A stretch of DNA of 5,986 bases from Candidatus Hydrogenedentota bacterium (lineage in GTDB: Bacteria > Hydrogenedentota > Hydrogenedentia > Hydrogenedentales > SLHB01), in NCBI GenBank assembly GCA_022706165.1, contig JAKJDA010000097.1:1-5986 (forward strand). Direction: 5' to 3'. Numbering within the stretch: the first letter of the stretch is position 1; each line of letters starts with the position of its first letter. Both the position numbers and the translations under genes were made by a program. This document shows, one piece after another, positions 1-5,188 of this stretch. A model generated the notes under the pieces. It saw only the letters and a program-made list of their open reading frames with translations, did not search any database and was not told the origin of the DNA.

Positions 1-346
1 AGCGTCCTGTGAAGTAAGAAGGGAGCGATACGAACGTGGCGAATCCCTGGGCGTAATTGGCCTCGAAAAGGACGCCGCGCGCCGCCAGGCGATCGAGATG
101 GGGCGAGGTGGGGCGGTGATAGCCGTAACACGAAAGATTCTGCGCACGGCACGCATCCAGAACGATCCAGACGACATTGGGCTTGCTGGGGGCCGCCTCG
201 TTCAGCGGGGTTGACAGGGAAGAAACCTCCGCAGGAATGGAGGCCGTCTTGTCTCGCGGATTGCCGCATCGGTTGCAGACCAAGGCGCACAGGATGGCCC
301 CTAGAGCGACAACCGCCCCCCGGCGCACTATCGGCATTTTCGTCAT
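1..346 (-). CDS. Sulfatase/alkaline-phosphatase superfamily protein, N-terminal 115 residues (partial)
   Basis: The gene starts at 346 and runs off the window at position 1, so only the N-terminus is visible. Residues 1-25 look like an export signal: a basic n-region (TKMPIVRR), a hydrophobic core (GAVVALGAILCALVC) and then a polar linker. The Cys at the end of the core does not sit in a good lipobox (ALVC), so a cleaved signal or membrane anchor is as likely as a lipoprotein. From residue 57 the sulfatase fold begins: NVVWIVLDACRAQNLSCYGY carries the metal-binding Asp64, followed by the family pattern TSPHLDRLAARGVLFEANYAQG. The nucleophile segment ends FVSLPSYFTGR. It lacks the C/S-x-P-S-R motif needed for formylglycine, and a Thr (104) aligns with the nucleophile. 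It may therefore be a phosphatase or phospho-transferase relative and not a true sulfatase. It lies 108 bp downstream of metG on the same strand. The Shine-Dalgarno is weak, and Met4 is an alternative start. Confidence 0.82.
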   Translation of the reverse strand, partial: MTKMPIVRRGAVVALGAILCALVCNRCGNPRDKTASIPAEVSSLSTPLNEAAPSKPNVVWIVLDACRAQNLSCYGYHRPTSPHLDRLAARGVLFEANYAQGFATFVSLPSYFTGR

Positions 347-454
347 GATGGTTGTTCTCGTTCTATGACCATGGCGGTTGGCCGATGGAGTATCCGCTCC
401 CGCATTTCTCGGATATGCCCGAATCCGTTGTGATTGCTCTGGCGCGTTTCCGCG

Positions 455-2191
455 TCAGTGCGCCTTGCCCGCTCTGTGTTCCTCCGCCAACGCGGCGATG
501 TAGTCGGGGTCGAGTTTGGGAAAGAGAACTTCGGGCGTGTTGAGGGGCGCGCCGGCAGACAATAGGGCCTTGGCGGCAGTCCAGATGTCGTCGCCGCCGT
601 CGGGGCCGTTATTGGGCAACGCGATGTTGAGAATTCCCGCGAGTTTCTCTGCGCCGGCGGGCAGGAATGGCGCCATGGCCGTGCAAAGCGTCCTCACCAC
701 CTGGCAGCACACGTACAGCGTCGTCGCGGTGCGAACGAGATCCGTCTTACGCGTGGTCCACGGGGCCTTCGCATCGAAGTATTGGTTCGCCTTGCGGCCA
801 ATCTCGATGAAACGTTCGAGCGAGAGACGGAATCGGAATTCCTCCAACGCCTCGGCAACGCCATCCAACTGCACGGGCAACGAATCGAGCAACGCCTGAT
901 CGTCCGCATCCAGCGCGCCGGGTTCGGGCACTTTGCCGTCGAAATTCTTCACGGTCATCGTGAGCGAGCGGTGCACGAAGTTGCCGACGACGTCGCACAA
1001 CTCGCCGTTGTATCGGTTGCGGAACTCGTCCCAGTCGAAGGCGGCATCGCGCGATTCGGGCATGATCGCCGCCAAATAGTAGCGCGCGGCGTCCTGCGAG
1101 AACCGTTCGAGGAACCAGCGCACGCTGATCATGTTGCCCTTCGACTTAGAACCCTTCTCCGCCACACCCGTCTCGCGGTTAACGACGTTGAGGTACTCGT
1201 TGCCAACAACCTGGTCGGGCAGGATGTAGCCGTCTTGGCCCATGAGCATCGCCGGGAAAATCACCGCATGGAACGGAACGTTGTCCTTGCCGATGAAGTG
1301 AATGAGGCGCGTCGCGTTATCTTTCCACCACGGCTGCCACGCATCATCGCCAAGGCCTTTGTCGATGCCCCACTGCCGCGTGTTCGTGACGTAACCAATG
1401 GGCGCGTCGAACCAGACGTAGATGCGCTTGCCCTGCGCGATCGGGTCGTCGATGGGAATCGGCACGCCCCAGTCCGTGTCGCGCGTGATGCAGCGCGCAT
1501 GCAATTCGCTCACCCAGCCCCCCGCGATGCCCTTGACGTTCGCGCGCCATTCCGGGTGTCCGTCAAGCCACGCGCGCAGACGGTCCGTGAAGTCTTGCAG
1601 ACGCAGGAACCAATGCGCGGACTTGCGCAACGCCGGCGTCGAGCTGTCACCGGGGATGTTCGCGCGCGGGTCGATAAGCTCGTGCGCGGCGTATTGCGCG
1701 CCACAATTCTCGCACTCGTCGCCGTTCGCGTCGGCATAGCCGCACTTCGGGCACGTGCCCTTCACGTAACGGTCGGGCAGGAAACGGTCCGACGCCTCCG
1801 AGTGCCAGAGTTCCATCTCCTGTTGGTCGATATGGCCGCCTTGGCCAAGAGCCTGGAAGAACGCCTGCGTCGTGTCGACGTGCAGCGGCCACGAGGTGCG
1901 TCCGTAGACATCAAAGGACATGCCAAAACGCGCAAACGATTCCGCATTGGCCGCGTGGTACCGGTCGATAACGTCCTGCGGCGAGATGCCCTCCTTGAGC
2001 GCGGTGAGCGTGATGGGCACGCCGTATTCGTCCGAGCCGCAGATATAGAGCACTTTTTTGCCGCGCAAGCGCTTGTACCGCACATAGATATCCGCGGGCA
2101 AATACGCTCCCGCAAGGTGGCCCAGGTGAATGTGCCCGTTGGCGTACGGCAAGGCACTGGTGACCAGCGTTCTCTCAAACTTCGTGGACAT
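455..2191 (-). CDS. metG: Methionyl-tRNA synthetase (MetRS), 578 aa
   Basis: This cytoplasmic class I synthetase charges tRNA-Met with methionine for initiation and elongation. Near the N-terminus is the ATP-binding HIGH-type signature HIHLGH (HLGH at residues 22-25). A single zinc knuckle follows, CPKC at 147-150 and CENC at 160-163, then the E. coli-like continuation AQYAAHELIDP. The core YVWFDAPIGY and GNEYLNVVN segments are typical. The KMSKS loop reads KGSKS (346-350), with Gly where Met or another hydrophobic residue is usual. The C-terminal helical anticodon domain is present, but the appended EMAP/Trbp111 tRNA-binding domain of long MetRS forms is absent, which fits the 550-580 aa compact form. 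The start at 2191 is preferred because AGGAGA stands 4 nt upstream. An in-frame ATG at 2215, eight codons earlier, has its GAGG too close. A candidate promoter and a hairpin lie upstream. Confidence 0.96.
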   Translation of the reverse strand: MSTKFERTLVTSALPYANGHIHLGHLAGAYLPADIYVRYKRLRGKKVLYICGSDEYGVPITLTALKEGISPQDVIDRYHAANAESFARFGMSFDVYGRTSWPLHVDTTQAFFQALGQGGHIDQQEMELWHSEASDRFLPDRYVKGTCPKCGYADANGDECENCGAQYAAHELIDPRANIPGDSSTPALRKSAHWFLRLQDFTDRLRAWLDGHPEWRANVKGIAGGWVSELHARCITRDTDWGVPIPIDDPIAQGKRIYVWFDAPIGYVTNTRQWGIDKGLGDDAWQPWWKDNATRLIHFIGKDNVPFHAVIFPAMLMGQDGYILPDQVVGNEYLNVVNRETGVAEKGSKSKGNMISVRWFLERFSQDAARYYLAAIMPESRDAAFDWDEFRNRYNGELCDVVGNFVHRSLTMTVKNFDGKVPEPGALDADDQALLDSLPVQLDGVAEALEEFRFRLSLERFIEIGRKANQYFDAKAPWTTRKTDLVRTATTLYVCCQVVRTLCTAMAPFLPAGAEKLAGILNIALPNNGPDGGDDIWTAAKALLSAGAPLNTPEVLFPKLDPDYIAALAEEHRAGKAH

Positions 2192-2221
2192 GGCGTCTCC
2201 TGCTGCCTGAACCATCCTCGT

Positions 2222-2245
2222 GATTCCGCTTCTCGGCGCGGAATC
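2222..2245 (-). other. Perfect 8-bp hairpin in the metG leader
   Basis: GATTCCGC at 2222-2229 and GCGGAATC at 2238-2245 are exact inverted repeats around an 8-nt loop. If the candidate promoter at 2252-2280 is used, transcription would begin at about 2245, placing this hairpin at the extreme 5' end of the metG mRNA. A 5'-terminal stem-loop can protect mRNA, which is inference here. No U-run follows on the minus strand, so it is not a good terminator. Confidence 0.5.
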
Positions 2246-2251
2246 GCAAGG

Positions 2252-2280
2252 ATTTTAGCCCATATCGGAGGCGTAATCCA
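2252..2280 (-). promoter_or_regulatory. Candidate sigma70-type promoter for metG
   Basis: On the minus strand, TAAAAT (2257-2252) matches five of six bases of the -10 consensus. It is preceded by a 17-bp spacer and TGGATT (2280-2275), a weak three-of-six -35. The expected start near 2245 is about 54 nt upstream of the metG start codon. The -10 overlaps the TAA stop of the TnpA-like ORF. The weak -35 keeps confidence low. Confidence 0.35.
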
Positions 2281-2404
2281 GCCCTCGAATCGCGCCGAGG
2301 ATCAGGCAATACCCGCGAATCGACTCTCCGCTCCCCTGCCATGCCGCCACATGCCCCCGCCAAAACGCCTCCCGCTCCGAAGCCCCACTCGTCCCACGCG
2401 CCAT
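2255..2404 (-). pseudogene. IS66 TnpA-like accessory protein fragment, 49 codons
   Basis: A short ORF with a near-ideal ribosome binding site: AGGAGG, a 7-nt spacer, then ATG. The first 33 residues include REAFWRGHVAAW and QGSGESIRGYC. From memory this matches the N-terminal pattern of IS66-family TnpA accessory proteins and their stand-alone relatives (W-R-x-H-v-x-A-W-x-x-S-G-l-S-x-x-x-Y-C). In that family the Y-C is followed by a helix-turn-helix with a pattern like R-x-H-G-L-x-x-S-T-F-x-x-W. Here the sequence continues LILGAIRGLDYASDMG and stops, so the rest appears lost or replaced. No tnpB, tnpC or terminal inverted repeats are seen. It is probably a decayed remnant, although a translated micro-protein cannot be excluded given the strong Shine-Dalgarno. 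It lies upstream of metG and is divergent from the 97-aa plus-strand ORF, 21 bp away. Confidence 0.5.
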
Positions 2405-2425
2405 TGCTCCGCCTCCTCCTCTGCA

Positions 2426-2719
2426 ATGGCTACCATTCTCGCACCAACGCCATCGGTTGAAAAGACGCCCTTCACCGGACGGTTACCAAAGGACTACGAT
2501 CGGATCGCCTGCTGGCTGCCCGATGCCGACTTCTCGATCCATGCACGGTGGAATCCGGACGGAGTCGAGAATCTGCTGTATTTCTACGACGTCTCCGAGT
2601 CGCGCCAGCACGTGAACATCGAACTGCTGCCGACCTTCAACGACGTCGCCCCGGGCGAACGCGCGGTCTTGCGCGGAACCTTTGGCGTGAGCGACGTGCA
2701 GCCCAAACGGCTTCCGTGA
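2426..2719 (+). CDS. Hypothetical protein, 97 aa
   Basis: I do not recognise the family. The protein has a normal soluble composition, with two Trp, aromatic runs such as LLYFYDV, and acidic stretches. Predicted beta-like segments include NVNIELL-type alternation (HVNIELLPTF, residues 62-71) and a Gly-rich end (RGTFGVSDV). There is no signal peptide and no membrane segment. Two things support it as real: the amino acid mix is unlike the Arg-rich shadow frames around it, and a very strong plus-strand terminator begins 34 bp after its stop. Against it, the ATG has no Shine-Dalgarno (the upstream sequence is pyrimidine-rich), and the frame stays open far upstream, antisense to metG. It could be the surviving 3' part of a longer gene whose 5' end was lost where the TnpA-like fragment now lies. 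Confidence 0.5.
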   Translation: MATILAPTPSVEKTPFTGRLPKDYDRIACWLPDADFSIHARWNPDGVENLLYFYDVSESRQHVNIELLPTFNDVAPGERAVLRGTFGVSDVQPKRLP

Positions 2720-2753
2720 CGACACGCGCCGGCTTCGGTCGAATAGAGGGCAG

Positions 2754-2788
2754 GCGTGGGGGCGATTTTCGCCCTCGCGCTTTTTTTT
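2754..2788 (+). terminator. Strong intrinsic (Rho-independent) terminator
   Basis: A 12-bp stem (2754-2765 with 2769-2780, including two G-U pairs) closes a TTT loop and is followed directly by eight T residues (2781-2788). It works only on the plus strand, because no T-run follows in the other direction. It ends the transcript of the 97-aa ORF and would stop plus-strand transcription from entering the opposing tRNA genes. Confidence 0.88.
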
Positions 2789-2827
2789 GTAAAGCCGGCG
2801 GAGCGCGAAGAAAAGCAAAAAAGCCTT

Positions 2828-2911
2828 TGGTGGGCGAGGCGGGAGTCGAACCCGCAAGCCTTGCGGCAGCGGATTTTAAGTCCGCCGTGTATGCCATTCC
2901 ACCACTCGCCC
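2828..2911 (-). tRNA. tRNA-Leu (anticodon UAA)
   Basis: The acceptor stem GGGCGAG pairs with CTCGCCC (2905-2911 with 2832-2838). The anticodon stem GCGGA/TCCGC encloses the loop CTTAAAA, with anticodon UAA at 2878-2876. A long class II variable arm (GCC-GCAA-GGC), as expected for Leu, precedes the T arm GCGGG-TTCGACT-CCCGC. Discriminator A (2831) and an encoded CCA (2830-2828) complete it. UAA reads UUA and, by wobble, UUG. It is the second gene of a Cys-Leu pair. Just past its 3' end on the minus strand are T-runs (2822-2817 and 2814-2811) that may help termination, although no good hairpin precedes them. Confidence 0.97.
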
Positions 2912-2984
2912 CCATGCGATTCGTCACGTCGCCGAGTTTGGCGGCATCTCGGCATCGGCGCTGTCGGCGGGAAATCATCGGAAA

Positions 2985-3059
2985 TGGAGGCGGCACCCGG
3001 ATTCGAACCGGGGAATAAAGGCTTTGCAGGCCTCTGCCTTACCACTTGGCTATGCCGCC
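2985..3059 (-). tRNA. tRNA-Cys (anticodon GCA)
   Basis: The acceptor GGCGGCA pairs with TGCCGCC. The anticodon stem GAGGC/GCCTT (outer G-U pair) encloses CTGCAAA, with anticodon GCA at 3027-3025. The T arm is CCCGG-TTCGAAT-CCGGG. Discriminator U (2988) is the classic identity base of tRNA-Cys, and CCA is encoded at 2987-2985. It lies 73 bp upstream of tRNA-Leu on the same strand, and the promoter at 3072-3101 probably drives both. Confidence 0.97.
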
Positions 3060-3071
3060 CCGGAAGACGGG

Positions 3072-3101
3072 ATCGTAGCCAATTCAGCCGTCTAAAGTCA
3101 A
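3072..3101 (-). promoter_or_regulatory. Promoter of the tRNA-Cys/tRNA-Leu unit
   Basis: Minus strand: TTGACT (3101-3096, five of six), an 18-bp spacer, then TACGAT (3077-3072, four of six). The predicted start near 3065 leaves a leader of only about six nucleotides before mature tRNA-Cys, a normal arrangement for tRNA genes. Confidence 0.7.
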
Positions 3102-3107
3102 TGCCGC

Positions 3108-3136
3108 CCTCGACCTCGACCTCGACCTCGACCTCG
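3108..3136. repeat. Tandem hexamer repeat (CCTCGA), 4.8 copies
   Basis: Four perfect CCTCGA units at 3108-3131 are followed by CCTCG at 3132-3136. On the minus strand this is a TCGAGG tract ending a few bases upstream of the -35 box of the tRNA promoter. Each unit contains the palindrome TCGA. No coding gene covers it, and copy number could vary by slippage. Confidence 0.85.
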
Positions 3137-3262
3137 CTGTAGGGATCGTGGTATGCTTGCTCGTCGCCCGCTGTTGTTCGGAGGGCATGGATCGCCGTGG
3201 CATGGGAATAATCCGGCAGGGAAGGTCGTTTCATCGGCGATTGACGCGGCAGGAGGAGGGAT

Positions 3263-3484
3263 ATGCTGTATTTCAAAACGAGTCAGCCCGTTCCAGGCAA
3301 GGGTGACGCGGAAGTTTACTATGAATGCACCGACGAAAAGACCATTGTGCGTTATGTGACCCGGATCACGTTGACGGACGAGGTGGAACGCGTGTCAGAC
3401 CCTATCGTGAAAAAGCTGTATCGTCCTGAATCTCTGTGCGAGTCGTCTCAAGAAGAATTCGAGCGGCACTGGTCGGCCCCATAA
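3263..3484 (+). CDS. Small hypothetical protein, 73 aa
   Basis: The start has an excellent Shine-Dalgarno (AGGAGGAGGGAT just before ATG), which makes this a convincing real gene. The protein is soluble and charged, with no signal peptide or membrane segment. Alternating polar and hydrophobic segments (AEVYYECT, TIVRYVTRITLT) suggest a small beta sheet, and the C-terminus EEFERHW looks helical. The pattern faintly recalls small DUF6881-like proteins that end in an E-E-F-x-x-x-W helix, but I would not assign it. Two Cys (22 and 59) are far apart and form no metal motif. It sits 26 bp upstream of the DUF1858 gene on the same strand and probably shares its mRNA. No convincing promoter was found upstream. 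Confidence 0.75.
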   Translation: MLYFKTSQPVPGKGDAEVYYECTDEKTIVRYVTRITLTDEVERVSDPIVKKLYRPESLCESSQEEFERHWSAP

Positions 3485-3510
3485 CCCATAACCCATCAGG
3501 AGAGAGAACG

Positions 3511-3774
3511 ATGTCCGACGCCCCCGAAAACGCAACGGCTTCTTCCGGCGAAGAGTCGGGAAAATTTCGCTTTTTTAGTTTGGACATGACCGTGGGCGAG
3601 GCGATGGGCGTGCATCCCCGCGTGCGGGAAGTATTCGCCGCATTTCACTTGGGCGGCTGCGCCCATTGCGCGATCAATCAGTATGAGACCGTCGGCCAGG
3701 TCTGCGCTGGCTACGGCGTGGACCCCGATATGCTCCTTGAGGTTTTGGAAGGCCTGATGGATCAGAAGGAGTGA
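3511..3774 (+). CDS. DUF1858 domain protein (hybrid-cluster-protein-associated redox disulfide type), 87 aa
   Basis: Residues 21-84 fit the DUF1858 pattern: DMTVGEAMGVHPRVREVF, then the glycine-cysteine turn GGCAHC, then ETVGQVCAGYGVDPDMLLEVL. Cys50 and Cys53 form the CxxC that names the family as a redox disulfide. Such small domains occur alone or fused to enzymes in many anaerobes, often near hybrid cluster protein, and their biochemical role is poorly defined. A polar tail of about 20 residues precedes the domain, and Cys65 is an extra cysteine. ATG at 3511 is chosen over the in-frame ATG at 3436 because AGGAGA lies 8 nt upstream and the earlier start would overlap the 73-aa gene. No hybrid cluster protein gene is visible here. 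Confidence 0.9.
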   Translation: MSDAPENATASSGEESGKFRFFSLDMTVGEAMGVHPRVREVFAAFHLGGCAHCAINQYETVGQVCAGYGVDPDMLLEVLEGLMDQKE

Positions 3775-3811
3775 GAGAATTTCCCGCGTTCCTTGTTCCC
3801 GCTGCCTGCGC

Positions 3812-3847
3812 GCCCCCAACCCGAATGGAGAAATGCGGATTGGGGGC
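3812..3847. repeat. Inverted repeat 1 upstream of manA
   Basis: GCCCCCAA (3812-3819) and TTGGGGGC (3840-3847) pair perfectly. After one mismatch a further CCG/CGG (3821-3823 with 3836-3838) extends the stem around a 12-nt loop. It starts 37 bp after the DUF1858 stop and could weakly terminate that operon, but no real T-run follows. It is the first of three consecutive stem-loops. Confidence 0.6.
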
Positions 3848-3863
3848 CGCCCATTTCCTTGCT

Positions 3864-3901
3864 TTTCGCGTCCGCAGTGGCTACGGCGTCGAGACGCGAA
3901 A
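3864..3901. repeat. Inverted repeat 2 upstream of manA
   Basis: TTTCGCGTC (3864-3872) and GACGCGAAA (3893-3901) are exact 9-bp complements around a 20-nt loop. It could be an RNA stem-loop or a spaced palindromic binding site for a dimeric regulator. No known operator is recognised. Confidence 0.6.
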
Positions 3902-3906
3902 CGCCC

Positions 3907-3933
3907 CCGGGAGGCTCTTGGTTTGCTTCCCGG
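3907..3933. repeat. Inverted repeat 3 upstream of manA
   Basis: CCGGGAGGC (3907-3915) pairs with GCTTCCCGG (3925-3933), nine pairs with one G-U, around a 9-nt loop. It ends 28 bp before the manA start codon, so on a manA mRNA it would sit close to the translation start. Confidence 0.6.
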
Positions 3934-3961
3934 ATGACCGGCCCCGAACTTCAATAAACGG

Positions 3962-5083
3962 ATGAAAGCGATGCAAAACGACACGCCCGGCATACTGCAT
4001 TTTCGTGAAACGTATTTGGAACGCATCTGGGGCGGGCAGCGCCTGCACACGTTATATGGGAAGCCTTTGCCGCCCGGCGCGTCCATCGGCGAAGCGTGGA
4101 TGGTTTCCGATCATGCGACGTGCGAGAGCGTGGTCGATGAAGGTCCGTGGGCGGGGCTTTCGCTGCGGCGACTGGTGCAGGAGCGCGCGAAGGCGCTGCT
4201 CGGAACGCATGCCGCGCCAACGCCCCAGGGTCGTTTTCCGCTGTTGCTCAAGCTGTTGGACGCCCGCGACGTGCTGTCCGTCCAGGTCCATCCGGACGAT
4301 GCGACCGCCCGCGCCTTGGGCGAGCCCGATGTCGGCAAAACCGAGATGTGGCATGTGCTTCATGCAGACGCAGGCAGCGAGCTATGCTGCGGCTTGTCCC
4401 CTGATGCGCGCGCGGAAGATTTTGCGGCGGCCATAGCGGATGGTTCGATCGAGCAGGCCCTGGTGCGCTTTCCCGTAACGCCAGGGACCTCTGTGTTTGT
4501 CCCGGCGGGCATCGTTCATGCCATCGGCGCCGGCATCGTGGTCGCGGAAATTCAGCAAAACAGCGATCTCACGTATCGCCTGTACGATTGGGGCCGGGTC
4601 GATGACGCAGGCAAGGCGCGCGATCTGCACATCGAGAAGGCCATGCGCGCCATCCATTTCGGATCCCCGCACGCAGGCGCCGCTCCCTCGCTTTTCGTGG
4701 AAACCGCCGACGCGCGGCATGCCTTCCACGCGGCATGCCGGTATTTCGCGGCGATCGAAACGGAATTCCAGGATCGCGTCGAACGCGCAACGGGAGGGCG
4801 CTCCTTCCATCTGTTGCTGGGAAAGAAGGGCCGGATGAGTGTTCAGGCCGGTTTCGCAACGCGCCTTCTGGCGCCCGGAGAAGCCCTTCTCGTACCCGGC
4901 AGCGCATCTTCCTTCGCCGTCGAAGGGACCGGGGCCTTCCTGGATTACTTTGTGCCCGATCTCCAGGAAGATATCGCGGTTCCCCTTTGCCGGGCCGGTC
5001 ACGCAGACGCCGCCATTTTCCAATTGGGCGACGCTCCTTCTGATGCCGCTACGCAGGGTGATGGGGCATCCTTCAGCGGATAA
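3962..5083 (+). CDS. manA: Mannose-6-phosphate isomerase, class I, 373 aa
   Basis: This cytoplasmic zinc enzyme interconverts fructose-6-phosphate and mannose-6-phosphate, feeding mannose into glycolysis or supplying GDP-mannose and glycan synthesis. Family marks run in order: ERIWGG (20-25), GEAWMVSDH (43-51), PLLLKLLDA (93-101), and SVQVHPDD with zinc ligands Gln108 and His110. Then come GKTEMW with ligand Glu128, PAGIVHAIGAG with ligand His186, and EIQQNSDLTYRLYDWGR with catalytic-site Arg206. A second cupin-like domain fills the C-terminus (LLAPGEALLVPG). The whole resembles the short Bacillus-type ManA (about 315 aa) but is somewhat longer. The first ATG lacks a Shine-Dalgarno, and Met4 at 3971 is an equally possible start. 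Three stem-loops precede it. The sigma factor gene follows after 105 bp and is probably separate. Confidence 0.95.
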   Translation: MKAMQNDTPGILHFRETYLERIWGGQRLHTLYGKPLPPGASIGEAWMVSDHATCESVVDEGPWAGLSLRRLVQERAKALLGTHAAPTPQGRFPLLLKLLDARDVLSVQVHPDDATARALGEPDVGKTEMWHVLHADAGSELCCGLSPDARAEDFAAAIADGSIEQALVRFPVTPGTSVFVPAGIVHAIGAGIVVAEIQQNSDLTYRLYDWGRVDDAGKARDLHIEKAMRAIHFGSPHAGAAPSLFVETADARHAFHAACRYFAAIETEFQDRVERATGGRSFHLLLGKKGRMSVQAGFATRLLAPGEALLVPGSASSFAVEGTGAFLDYFVPDLQEDIAVPLCRAGHADAAIFQLGDAPSDAATQGDGASFSG

Positions 5084-5093
5084 GTTCCGTTTT

Positions 5094-5120
5094 GGAACCA
5101 TTCGTGCCGGACAGACCGAC
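5094..5120 (+). promoter_or_regulatory. Candidate ECF-type promoter for the sigma factor gene
   Basis: GGAAC (5094-5098) followed after 18 nt by CGAC (5117-5120) resembles the ECF pattern of a GGAAC-type -35 and a CGTC-type -10, with one mismatch. ECF genes are often self-activated. A competing sigma70-like reading is CGGACA (5108-5113), 18 bp, TATAGA (5132-5137). Neither is decisive. Confidence 0.3.
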
Positions 5121-5188
5121 TTTTGGCCACCTATAGAGTGAAGTAGGCGGAAGACGGTTCTGCAGGGGAAAGAGGACGTGGGTAGCCA

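Noticed and set aside
347..454. Terminator between metG and the sulfatase-like gene
   Set aside because: Only a 4-bp CGCG-GAAA-CGCG hairpin without a T-run was found, too weak to call.
782..2425. Very long plus-strand open frame (part of a 645-codon ORF) antisense to metG
   Set aside because: It is Arg/Val/Ala-rich with no domain and mirrors the codon structure of metG, as expected in GC-rich DNA. Only its tail after 2426 lies outside metG and looks coding.
2828..3059. tRNA pair as a phage or island attachment site
   Set aside because: No integrase, no repeated tRNA 3' end and no mobile genes were seen in the window.
2584..3276. Minus-strand 230-codon ORF with a VEVEVEVE stretch
   Set aside because: It runs through both tRNA genes, the terminator and the hexamer repeat. 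The VE run is just the translated repeat.
3708..3890. Repeated TGGCTACGGCGT in the DUF1858 gene (about 3709) and in the gap before manA (about 3878)
   Set aside because: A single 12-base match without extended flanking similarity, so chance is likely. A partial duplication of the DUF1858 end was considered but not supported.
3771..3965. 64-codon plus-strand ORF between the DUF1858 gene and manA
   Set aside because: It overlaps the DUF1858 stop, has no ribosome binding site, and is built mostly from the inverted repeats. Its composition is not protein-like.
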